A DNA stretch of 62,000 bases from positions 280,403 through 342,402 of the forward strand of contig NMRA01000321.1 in the NCBI GenBank assembly GCA_002633005.1, in the 5' to 3' direction. The DNA comes from Phoronis australis (Eukaryota; Phoronida; Phoronidae). Position numbers and translations under genes: made by a program. Shown here piece after piece: positions 12,065-22,865 of this stretch. Each line of letters opens with the position of its first letter. The stretch's first letter is position 1. The notes beneath the pieces were generated by a model. The model did no database searches and was not told the DNA's origin. It was given only the letters and a program-made list of their open reading frames with translations.

Positions 12065-12365
12065 CAGGGGCGGATCCAGAATTTCGAGTTGGGGGGCAGG
12101 GCACAGGAATAGTCAGAATTTTGCCACATGCGCGTGCCCAGCCTAAAATGTAGGGATGCAGGAGCTTCGAATTTTTGGGATTGTGGACCTTATTACTAAA
12201 AAAAGGTACACGGGGTTTGTTCAAGGCCTATGAATTGCGCATTAACCCCTCGAGCCCACTTGGGTGCGCGCATATGCCAGTCGGCAATTCGCACTGCCAA
12301 ATGGTATCTGGGAGAATTTTAGGGGGCATGGCCCTCTTGACACCCCCCTCCTAAATCCGCCACTG
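12065..12365. mobile_element. MITE, CAGGGGCGGATCC family, full-length form
   Basis: The 301-bp element starts CAGGGGCGGATCCAG and ends CCTAAATCCGCCACTG. It is flanked by the perfect 5-bp direct repeat CTTTC (12060-12064 and 12366-12370). It shares the interior with 59417-59732. It inserted into the larger transposon at 9914-13278. Confidence 0.85.
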
Positions 12366-12803
12366 CTTTCATCTGCATCAACAATTTGTTTACTCCTGTC
12401 TTACACGCCACATGGAACAATTGCTGGGTGAGTCTTAGTTTAGAACCCCTTGTTGCACTTTTTTCGTCTAAAAGTATATGTCTGTATTCCAAAACCCTGG
12501 TAGGGTGTACTTTCACCCCCTGATTAATCTGTTCGTTGAAGCTCGCATCACAATAATAACAGTGAACGCGTTTCCTGAAATGAAAATAAATTCATTTGTG
12601 AAAATATTTATGATTAAAATAGGGCTTGATGTACATGTAGTCGCTCATTTTAATTTAATGGTAATACTATGATATTGTTTAGTTTGGAAACGAAAGTAAC
12701 GGTAATGACTCAAAATGTGATTAATGCATTGCACCACACTTATTTTGTAACCCTTTCACGTTTTATAAGTGAAAAGTTCATAACTGTTCGGCACACCACG
12801 ATG

Positions 12804-13260
12804 CGTTGTCGATCGCATTAACAACTGTTACACAAAAAATTGCGTTTCCGGTCGCTTATCTTTGCGTTCTCGATCTCATCTTTTAACGGAAAAGTGTCGA
12901 AAACTCAGAGATCCTGACCAAACTACGAAAAACAAGCGTTGTGTTATATTTTCACAAGTCACTTCTTCATAACTTCATGGTCAATTTATTGATTTAGTTC
13001 CAAAAATAACCGCAATTTGCAAAAACAACATACGAATCACCTTTGACTCAAGCGCTGCCTCGTTCAACGTAACTTATCTCCAATAATAGTAACAGACACC
13101 AGCCCAAACCTCTACCTGCCCTTCCTCAATGTGTTACGCCTTGAACTCATGTCTCTGTTTTCACATTGGAAGTAAAAAAAACGTAAATTCATCAAATTTA
13201 CTCACCTTGCCTGGCTTCGCTTCTCGCAACGGGTTTCGTTCTCGGTCGCTTTCCGGTCGC
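12804..13260 (-). repeat. right subterminal 13-bp motif cluster (inverted)
   Basis: Copies on the minus strand lie at 12804-12816, 12843-12855, 12865-12877, 13237-13249 and 13248-13260. They match GCGAYCGNGAACG with one or two changes and mirror the left cluster. Confidence 0.75.
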
Positions 13261-13284
13261 GGGTTGGCCGGGGCGGTGAATATT

Positions 13285-14880
13285 AATACGCTTAAAATAC
13301 TGGATGCATAATATCCCAATCTAGCCGAAAGTAACATTTTCGGGATACACTGTATCTATAAAAATCCCAATACTGTTGATAAATATTCAGATTTTATCGT
13401 TTTGCCTAATTCCATCTCAGTGGACTGGAACTAACGCATCTTGAGTTGAGTTTAATATTACCAATATTTTCGCTTGTCTCAACCGAAAAATTGGTACAAA
13501 GGTACATGTATTACCGTTTGTCCTTGTGACTTTTTACATCAGTGTGAATAGCGATGTTAGGAGCCTGGGTGATCCGGGAAAAGTTTGCAGTTTATGGGCC
13601 AGTGTTTGTCGATGTTGAATTTGACTGTCTCCCTACCTTACTACAAACCTGTGATGTTTACGGATATATATCTAGTGTTTATCTTTGGTGTCAAAGAAAT
13701 ACACCGATCAGGACTGGAGAGTCATATTGTATTATTGGCCTCACAAATTTTTGCAGGTACTAACTTTCGTTAAAAATGTCACCACTCGTTACCAACACTT
13801 TCGCAAAGCTTAAAATCCTAAACCTATCACTTGTTTGGTGTAAACTTCAATTTTAGGTATGTCTAGCAGAAAATGGCTTAACTTACGTTTTTATGAATAT
13901 TTTAGTGACCTTTTGACCCATTTTGTTTAACTGGCGAGATGCATGATATGAAGTTTAAATTTCAACATTTTGTTTTTTTTCTCCAAATTCACTATGCTAA
14001 TTACACACAGATACATGAAACGCAGGTCCATTTTGCAAGCAAATGAGTTAGTCCCGTGTTCACTTATGGATGAGTTTGCGTGTTCGAAATAAGTGTTATT
14101 GCACATTTTATGAATCCCTGAATCTCAAATCCCAAAGACGGCATTAATTGTTGATGATTTTTTCGAGTTCCTCTGCCAGGATTACGTCATCACTTTTAAA
14201 AGTAGCCATCTGCTGTCAACATTAGCCCCTCGTTTTAGTTTTTCGCTCTATTTCAGTATTTCTGCATTATCTAATGCAGTTACAGTAGTCTATCCTGCAA
14301 TCTCATTAAGGCTTATAGCTTTGAGATGATGCCGTCTGTGCGATCAAACATTACTAAGGGCGCGTTGCTACCATCTTCGACGTGGCTGTGATGTTATCAC
14401 AGTATCCACAGTGCATGCGTCCTCGCAAGTAGAAGTTCCACTGGATGCTTTTTGCCTGCATGTCCAGATAATTTGTGGTGATAATTTACATGTAAATGTG
14501 TATCCATGTGTCCTTTACTACACGAAGCCGAGGCGGCAAAGAAGGCCCAATTTAATTGCTGTTCATCCGACCAACTTTTCAACGATCTTATTGATCAATA
14601 GAGGCAGAAAGAAGTCGTGAAAATATAGGTAACCTCGCAACTTCGTAGGCCAAATAAGCCGGTGTTTCTATTCAAAAACATAAAGTTAAACAACCGATTA
14701 TGTTGTGACACTCTGCACCGTACATGGTTTAAGTCTTTGTCAACAGATGGCGATACTCTGCCGGCACACTATTCAATGTTGAGTGTTATTATTATTGCTA
14801 TGCGAACTGGAGAGGGCTACCGCATGAGCTTATAACCCGGAAACGTATCGCCCTATGTTTGAAGTTCACTCAATGCCGAT
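13285..14880. other. non-coding stretch, nothing recognised
   Basis: Only short shadow ORFs are present. I see no repeat copy of the families found elsewhere and no splice-bounded exon. Confidence 0.4.
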
Positions 14881-15090
14881 TATAAAAATACAACGAACAA
14901 TAGATAATGCTCGTGACCATTCGGGAAATCGAAACCGAAACCGTGACAGATTTTGGGATGAACAATTACCTAGAACCAATATCAAATTTTCAGATTAGGG
15001 AGGATGGCGAACTCACCGGCGATACATGTCTAAGACGGAACCTTTATAAACGTATATCAAGAAAGAAAGCTTCCAATCAGTGGATTTAAG
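14881..15090 (+). promoter_or_regulatory. TATA box and possible untranslated first exon upstream of chitin synthase
   Basis: TATAAAA at 14881-14887 is followed about 200 bases later by a strong donor, TTTAAG|GTAAGC (15090/15091). Chitin synthase needs a 5' non-coding exon, because its start codon lies 12 bases inside an exon that begins after an acceptor at 22299. This segment is the best visible candidate, but a 7.2-kb first intron is assumed and no transcript evidence is available. Confidence 0.2.
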
Positions 15091-16108
15091 GTAAGCACCC
15101 AAGTAAAATAATCAGAGGCAAAGACTGTCTCTCGCAGTCGGCCTTTTTTCGTGTAACCCTGTTTATTTTGTTGAACAGGACTAGGCTTGAATACCGTGGC
15201 CTTGTAGGCTTACTGCGCCCGGTGACAGGTCAATGGCGCTGATATGGTTGATAATTCTCTCTGGACACTCTTACACAGACGTTATCTGTTTTTATTCACA
15301 AGCAAATACCATTACCATGTGTCAGTATGATATTTTATTGCAGTGATTGCATTAATTCATTCCGTCAGATTAGCTAGCATGTGAATAAAAAAACTTATAA
15401 TTAACGAATCTCTGACCTACGTAGCTGTCAATGAAGAAACTTCTTCAAAATACCACGTACTATACAAAAGTAAAAAAATTAAAGTTACTGTCTTACGCTA
15501 AGGAGTAAGGTATAAGTAATACCTTGCCAGCTATTTATTATGACTGCGTATAAAACATTAAACACTACTGCGAGAATGGTCTAACTCAGTTGAAATTTGT
15601 TTTGTCAGCGTAGATATAGGTGCTTGACGAAAGTGGGTCACATTATCAAGTCATGACAACAGTTCGACTGGCGTATCTTAATTTGGCTGACTCCTCGTAC
15701 AGTTGTTGCATCTCTGCAACGAAATGTCACGGACCATGTCCGCTAAATCATTCAATGCCACAAACTTAAAACGTGAACACCTGTGGAAAGTGTGGGAAGC
15801 AAAACGGGCTCCTTGCATGTAGAGCTCCGAGCCCGGCGTTTAAATGAACTCCCTGTCGTAGATAGGGAAAATTATTTGTCGGAAGCACATCCGTCACTTG
15901 TGAGTGCCGCATGCATCAGTCGAGTAGCCCTGAGATGGAACGGCTCAACTCATCTATACGTTTTGTGTGAGTGCGTATGAAATAATTGGATACAAATACC
16001 TGCCAAAATTGAATTTTGTCATTTTTTCTCGTTTACTACTGCCAAAAAGTGGACGCAATTGGTTCCATCGTCAGAAACGAAGGATATGCTAAAAACAACG
16101 GGGTAACC
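15091..16108. other. non-coding stretch, nothing recognised
   Basis: Presumed intergenic or first-intron sequence of chitin synthase. No exon, RNA gene or repeat was recognised. Confidence 0.35.
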
Positions 16109-17063
16109 CAGTGGCGGATCTACAGCAGGATATTACAAGGGGGGCCCAACATTTTGTCCGTAAGCATTTGCGCAAACCACGATTGTAGATGCGCATAGCA
16201 CCGAATGGGGGGAGGTCGGGGCAAACCCCCCTCCCGCTCAGGTAATTTTTCTGTTATTTCCTCTAAAAATCAAGCATTTTCCTTGATTATCCAAGAAAAG
16301 AGGCAAAAAACACGGAGAACCTGTCAAACAGTTAAAACGGCAAACACCAAAGACTCGAACTCACGACCTGGCGGATAGAGCGCGCGTGCTTTACCACTGC
16401 CTCACCACGATTTAACTCCTAATTGGATATTAAGAGACCTACTTGTTTATGGTCCACATCGTTTGCGGGCGAAACCTACTTCTTTTTGTAATGCTTACTA
16501 CACGTTTTATATTTTGTGCAATCGGTTCGTAACAAATTTGTTGTATTTAAAGTAGTCTTCAAATACCCAAACGACCAAATCCGTTTTTCGTGTTGGCAAT
16601 AATGACGGGATTGCTTTGGAAATCGTCTTAAGTTAAGGTTTGACAAAGAGAGAATTATGAGTCACTAAGGATTCGATTAAAATTCACATCTTACCAGCAG
16701 CTTCTGTTTTTTCATCGTCACTCAGGTTCCATTTTTTTTAATGAAGTAAATTTTCTTCATTGCACAATGGAGCAGACGACGGAAGCGGAGTCGTAGTGCG
16801 CAGCGCCACTGCCGGTCGCCTAGAATATCGCGGAAGAGCATATACTTAGCCATAGTTCCGTTAAGATTGCGCCACGTTCCGAATTTGACACTTGAAACAA
16901 TTAAAACTGCACACATTTAAATCTTGTTTCATCCGTATAATTTTAATTACCGGGGTTAATTAATAAACTCAACATTTGCCTACGCTCTTGGTGTTTTATT
17001 TTTTTGCGGCAGCCAAGGGGGGGGGGGTGCCTGAGCCCCCTGCCTCCCCTAAATCCGCCTATG
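16109..17063. mobile_element. possible larger member of the CAGTGGCGGATC / CCTATG family
   Basis: The left end CAGTGGCGGATCTAC and GGGGGGCCC match the start of the 195-496 element. The right end GCGGCAGCCAAGGGGG..CCTAAATCCGCCTATG matches its end. The two could belong to one 955-bp element, but the flanking 5-mers TAACC and AGGAG do not match. Two separate solo ends are therefore possible. Confidence 0.4.
16340..16412 (-). repeat. tRNA-like sequence (SINE head or tRNA pseudogene)
   Basis: On the minus strand, GAGGCAGTGGTAAAGCAC resembles a tRNA A box and GAGTTCGAGTC a B box at normal spacing. I could not fold a good acceptor stem. It is therefore more likely a tRNA-derived SINE head or pseudogene than a working tRNA. 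Confidence 0.5.
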
Positions 17064-17349
17064 AGGAGAGTGACCATCGATGCCATCAACTGGACAACGT
17101 CCTCTCCAAGTCCGGTTGGGCCCATGAAATGTAAAAGGTTAATTTAACTAGAACATAATTATCCGGACCTCTCTCCGTCAGCCGGGTTCTTAATTTATAT
17201 CAAAATTAACGGGAACAGGGCAATAGACCAGTCCAACACCCCTTACCAGAGTGGGCCCCTGGAAAAAGCCAGTGTCTGATAGAATTTGAAAATCGGAATC
17301 AATGCTCTTGAACACTTGTACATACCAATTCGTTTTTCTAAGCCTTTTT

Positions 17350-17421
17350 CTGTGCACATGTGTGTTCATGTGTGTACATGCGTGTACATGCGTGTACATG
17401 TGTGTACATGTGTACATGTAC
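17350..17421. repeat. 10-bp minisatellite (GTGTGTACAT)
   Basis: About seven units of GTGTGTACAT/GCGTGTACAT form a short array that ends in overlapping ACATGTAC palindromes. Confidence 0.85.
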
Positions 17422-17429
17422 GTTTACGA

Positions 17430-20400
17430 GGACGTTCTCAAGTTATTTTAGATCATCTACAGCAAAACTCACAAGGCTCCTCCCAAAAATGTCCTTGCTA
17501 GCAAGTTCTCTGAAGAGTAAATCCAGCACTGATAAATGACAACTGTTCTCTTAAAAATCCCTTCTTCATCATGTTCGCCGAGTTTTTCATTTGCTCAACC
17601 GACCCCTGTCCACGGAACATCACCTATTATGGTCGCCACGGTTTCACAGTGTCGCAAATTATCGGGGTTCACATTCCGTCTGCCCCTCGCTTCCTACCGC
17701 TCTATTGGCAGACATTATCCTAAGAATTCTTGGCCTTTTAGCCTGACCAGTTCCTGAAACCAGAGATGATTAGCAGTTGTGTGCATGAGCTGTTCACTGC
17801 GACTCTGCTAGCAGCTAAAGTTTACTCATCCTGACTCGGGTTTGGCGAGATGTCCAGCTCAGGTGATATAACATGTCGCATTGCCGCCTACAGCATCTAA
17901 ATACCCCTCGCATCACACAGGCTGACCAAATTTTGGCAGTTTAATAATTGATTAAGATATTCAAATACTCTTAACATAACAAAGCTCAGCACGCAGTGGA
18001 GCCTCTGTAATCATTATTTTTCAGTTCTTGGGACATTTGATTTTACAGTAATTATTCTGAATTATAAATCATTTACATGGCAAAATAAATAATATCCACG
18101 ATTCGAAATGTTCTTTAGTCTTGTGTGAGTTACGTATACGCCTTTGAGACCATCTGGCACAAAGACACGAATCATGGCCGGCGTACATGTAGCAAGCTAT
18201 TGCAATGGTCATTTGAGAAATAGTGCATCTTTTGGGTTCTTCTTCACCGACTCTTCTCCAAAGTCAAAGCAAAAATGTCGACCCCCTGGTGGCAGAAATC
18301 AAGGTCCTTCAAAATCAACTTACCTACTCAAAAAGAGCAGTGACCATTTTGTTTCAACCCCTTATTTAGGAAGCAATATAAATCTGAATGTAATTCGTAC
18401 CCGCATTCTTTTAATGGCTAATCCTCGATACATGTGATAATAGTGTTTGCTTAATGAATTATTCATTGAAAGACGATGAAAGCACAGAAAGATTTTAAGA
18501 AAAGAGATAAACGCCTTAAATTTAGCCAAAATCAAATAAAAAATATGTTTTACACTAAAAAACGGTTAAATGCACCCGTCCGGTTCGTGGACATGTGATC
18601 ACGGGTGTTGTAAAACATTTCATTATAATTCTTATCAAGAAAATATCGCTATAATCAACCCGTGCGGTACGAATACGATGCGTGAATGTAGATGTGAAAC
18701 GTGTATATATGGTTACTATTATGTGTACTAAAAGCTGGAGTCAGGGCCACAGTTGCTACTCGGTGGAAGTGTTTATGTTATTGCAGTCCAAAATAGGAAG
18801 CTTTACAATAAAGGCTGATATGGCTCTCTTTAGTGGGTACTAGGCTTTTGCAAACTAGTACGTGTACAATGATATCGTGATGTCGCAAAAGCACGTGCTG
18901 TTTGTTTTCATAAATTAGTAGGACGTATTGGAAATTAGGAGCAAAAGCAGAATGTACCTTTAAGTAGGCTTACCAGGATTCTTAAAAATTGAACTTGTCG
19001 CTCAGATACGCGGATTATTGTAATGTCTGAATCTATAAACCGTCTATAATGGATGCGTGCTTACATATTTTTGAGGGTGTTAAAAAGTCCGACCATCGAT
19101 TTTCAATTTTAATTCAGGAAGTGTTCGTTTTGTAATTCATATTTGACATTACAGGGACAAACTTTTGGAGGTTCCCTACAAATAGACTGAGTCCTTTTTA
19201 ATTGCAGATACATGTATGTTTTTATGGTGCTAACTCTCAAACATCGGCAAAAATAATGGAACTTTCGGAGTACACTAAGCACCCCATCGAAGCGGTAACA
19301 GGTGGGCTTTGGCCTCAAACCTAATCACGCATGCTCGGGTATTGTCACGTTTGCACCACTTCCGCAAAAAGCTTACACATTTGAAGATTACGTTGCACAA
19401 TGACGTGTGTTGTCTTTTCCTTCGTAAATGTTGGCTACACTGCTACATGTACCTTTAAGGCATTGAGTGATCACGACTCCGGAAAACAATTTACGAGAAA
19501 GCGACATTGAAGCCCTGTCCTTTGAAAGAAACCATCACGGTTTGATTTAAATACTCACCGCTATTGAATTGGTATCTGAGTGCTCCTTTCTCAGAAGAGA
19601 CCATCGAGACCATGCTTGGCTCATAATACGGCACGCTGTGACTGGTTAATTCGTTCTGAGAGCGTGGTCGCAGGCTATACCGAACTGCTAGGTCTTGTCA
19701 AGCTAAGACATCTCTATTTTGCCTAAAAATAATTTGAGACCAATTTCAAAGAAGTGATACTCAATTTTTTTGACGAAGGGTGGGTTTATTAGCACTTTCA
19801 ATACTGCAGGTGGCCGCTTGAGGGAGTTACTGATATGAATTTCAAATGTCATTTTTCATCAATTGATATCAAAACCGTGCGCACAATCTTGGCAATCACG
19901 GAATCAGAAAATAACTTGACTCAAATCATGTGACTGATTATCACGACTGAAAATTTTGGCTAATCGAAAATCCAGTCTATAATATCGGTTGATTATACGA
20001 CACAAAACGCGAAATTTTTCTCAAATCGGATTTTAGGCGAAATCGCTTGTCACTAAATCTCTACAAAACAAATAATCAGGTGCAGTGACAATAGGACTTT
20101 GTTTGTGTGAGTCACGAGGCAGAGTTATCACTGCACTTTGTTCGCACATATATATCCGTTGAACGTGTCAAGATAAATCTTATTTCCTGGATGACCATGT
20201 CTTAACAGTCATCGATTTTGACAACAGGCTCCTCGTGCCAATCTAGCAGGAAACAGTAACTGGTAGTCAGTAAGTTGTATGTTGGCTTGCGCTCAACAAC
20301 TTCGTTCTCAGAATTATGTGCCATTCTTAGATGGACCGCCATGATGTTAATGACTACTACGCAGGGGCACGACGGGAACTAAATCGTTTTATAAAATAAC

Positions 20401-22299
20401 GTGGTTATTGGTCAATTGACCAAGAGAACTTCAAATTTACTGGTCCATTTGGAGGATTTATGGGCCACGATAGTGTTTTCTGTACTTTCCAATTATTTTT
20501 TGACAGAGGGTGGTGGGCGGCGCTCTAACTTGCGCGCTTTCACCCGAGTACGTAATTGGTGTAAACGGCTACTTTTTTGATCAAATGCAATGCGTACAGG
20601 TGTATTAGGCCTATCCAATACAAAATGATGCCGCGGTTGCGACCCAAGCCCGCTTACTAAGAATGCCAATAAAATGGTGACGTGACAATGACGAAGGACG
20701 CACTATTGAAATTATCTCCGATCGCATCGCTTGAGGGGTATCGCTTGGAGTGTGATACATGGGTTAAGAACACAAATCAGTGTTAGCAATATCACTATCA
20801 TCGGTGTTTGCCCCAACGCTTTTTACGTCCAGCAATTGCAACTGTGGTCTTTTTACATGCAGTGCTAAAATGCTTCGTTTTTTGCGTAATGTTTTTTTTT
20901 CATTCATTCCCTGACAAGTACGTTGTTATAGCGTGTTTTAAGGTCTTGTTCATATGAAATATATTGGTCTTCTCAATGGCTGAGCTGATGTGAGATTTTG
21001 TCTCTAATATAATTTACTACTTTTAAAACTATATGTTCAAAAATTGACATTTTGATGCATTATTTTCGTCCTGTTTTTGGAGATATTGACTAAAACGAAT
21101 CGACTGATTATGAGATTATAGTGTAAAAGTAGCCTGCTATCTGTAATACTCATAGGCCACTAATCCCATTTCTATTACTGTAACTCGAGACAAACTGTAG
21201 GGCTGACTCTTCTGTCCGGTATTCAACATTTACCTGTATTTTATCCATAACTCAGTAGCTGCAATAACACGCTGAATGGCCGGGTTGCCTATTTTTGTGA
21301 TTAAAGCGAGATATCTTGAGACCAATGTAAAATCACACTGGTGAAAGGCGAATATTTCGCGATAAAGTTCGAGATCTTAGTCAGGCGTACAAGATACATA
21401 GCAAGGAAGTTTCTTTCCCCATATTCCCAGATATTTGCTATAAATAAGGGCACTGTACAGTTTCCAGTGAGTTTTAGTTGGAAATGCAGAATGGTCAAAA
21501 AGTGTATAAATAAAAGGAACGTTAACGCCCTATTTCACCTCAAAAATAACACAGAAACTACCCATCTCTACTTCAGCCCAAAATTATATTATCATTTCTC
21601 TGCCAATAAACATATTTCAATCAGCGGTAAACTGCAGTCTAGTCAAATACTATACGAGGCCGCCATTTCCAACGACGAATTGTAAATCTGTGGTGAAATT
21701 GATGAATCATGCTCATTCATAGAGTGCGTGTTGAAAAAACACGAGGAAACCAATTTGAAAAATATATACTACCTGTACAAAGTCAAGAATTTGCATTTTC
21801 TTGGATGTACAAACTGGCTGCGGCTGACCTCTAACTGAGCAGTGGTACCTTAGGGATGTGTTCGTTTGTAGCGGTTTTCTCGTATATTATCGATATATGC
21901 GAATGGTAGTTGTTGAAAATTGTCCATTTACAGGGCCGTTGGAAGTGGGGGCAACGGTCCCAATAATTTACTGGCGTCAGGATTAAACCGTGGCAATACT
22001 GGCATAGGTGGGGTCCTGGGGGCAAGCGTGAAGAGAAAGACAGCAAAACATGGAGAACAGGGAAATTTAAGAGAACACTCAACAACCAGTGCTTAATTGG
22101 GCATTTTAAGAACCTGGCCAGGGTATTGTTGTTAGGGGGACAAATTTGCAGGCTAGATTATCTAAACGCATTGGAAAATGGGCACTTGATCATTCTTACG
22201 CGTACTTCGAAAAAATCGAAAAAATGCAAAGCACAGCTTTTCTAGAGCATATTTAGCACATTAGCGATCAGCTCATTTAGTTGACTTTTCTTCTTTCAG
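17430..22299. other. upstream region or first intron of chitin synthase
   Basis: Almost 5 kb in which I recognise no exon, RNA gene or transposon end. ORFs of 70-115 codons (for example 18144-18437 and 21341-21685) have no splice support or familiar residues. It ends at the acceptor TTCTTTCAG at 22299. Confidence 0.4.
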
Positions 22300-22310
22300 C
22301 CTGGTACAAA

Positions 22311-22865
22311 ATGGCAAATGCTTTTCCGGATTCTACTGCGGAAGCTGGAATGATGGACGATTACGTTTCAAGAAACAATTCCAAGCTTGAAAATGCTAGT
22401 GACTCGGGTCAACGCAGTGGTCTTACTAACTGTACAGCATCAAGCGAACAACCTCAAGTGACCAATCAGCAGAAAGAAAAACAGCTGGTTGTAGACCAGG
22501 AGTCAAAAGTCGACGCAGAGTTGCGCGCGAAAGCTTCCGAGGAGCAACGCCCGGCTGTTGTGTGGACAGTAATGAAATGGGTGGCCACTTTGCTTATCAT
22601 GCTAGTGGTTCTTGGCTGCATAGCAGCTAACAAGATCACTGCAATAAGCCTGTCTCAGAACTTAGGACATTACCGGCTTTTAAACGATAGCGGGAAAGAC
22701 CCACATCCGAAGGGATGCTCACCTCACGATGAGAATGCGTCGTCGATATTCATTATGATTGTCTTGTCATTGATGATTCCTCAAGCTTTCACATTTGCTG
22801 TAGCAGTTTGGAGAGGATCCTTCCGTTCAGACAGACCTTGGCCGTCAAACAAGGCCTTAGCTGCG
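22311..22865 (+). CDS. chitin synthase exon 1 (start codon)
   Basis: The exon opens after the acceptor TTCTTTCAG (22299); ATG follows 12 bases later in context AAAATGG. It gives 185 residues: an N-terminal polar tail of about 80 residues, a membrane helix near 83-107 (WVATLLIMLVV), and a second near 144-167 (SSIFIMIVLSLMIPQAF). The latter matches the animal chitin synthase segment where a Pro-containing helix precedes the next exon. It ends GCTGCG|GTAAGA in phase 0. Confidence 0.85.

Larger units (their letters stand above)
9914..13278. mobile_element. 3.4-kb non-autonomous transposon with CCCCGGCCAAC termini
   Basis: The left end CCCCGGCCAACACGCGATCG is inverted at the right end (reverse complement CCCCGGCCAACCCGCGACCG). 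Both termini are bordered by AATATT (9908-9913 and 13279-13284), a palindrome that could be the target-site duplication. Six copies of GCGATCGNGAACG lie near the left end, all in one orientation. Five copies lie near the right end in the opposite orientation. A MITE at 12065-12365 is nested inside. No transposase was recognised. The superfamily is undetermined. Confidence 0.75.
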
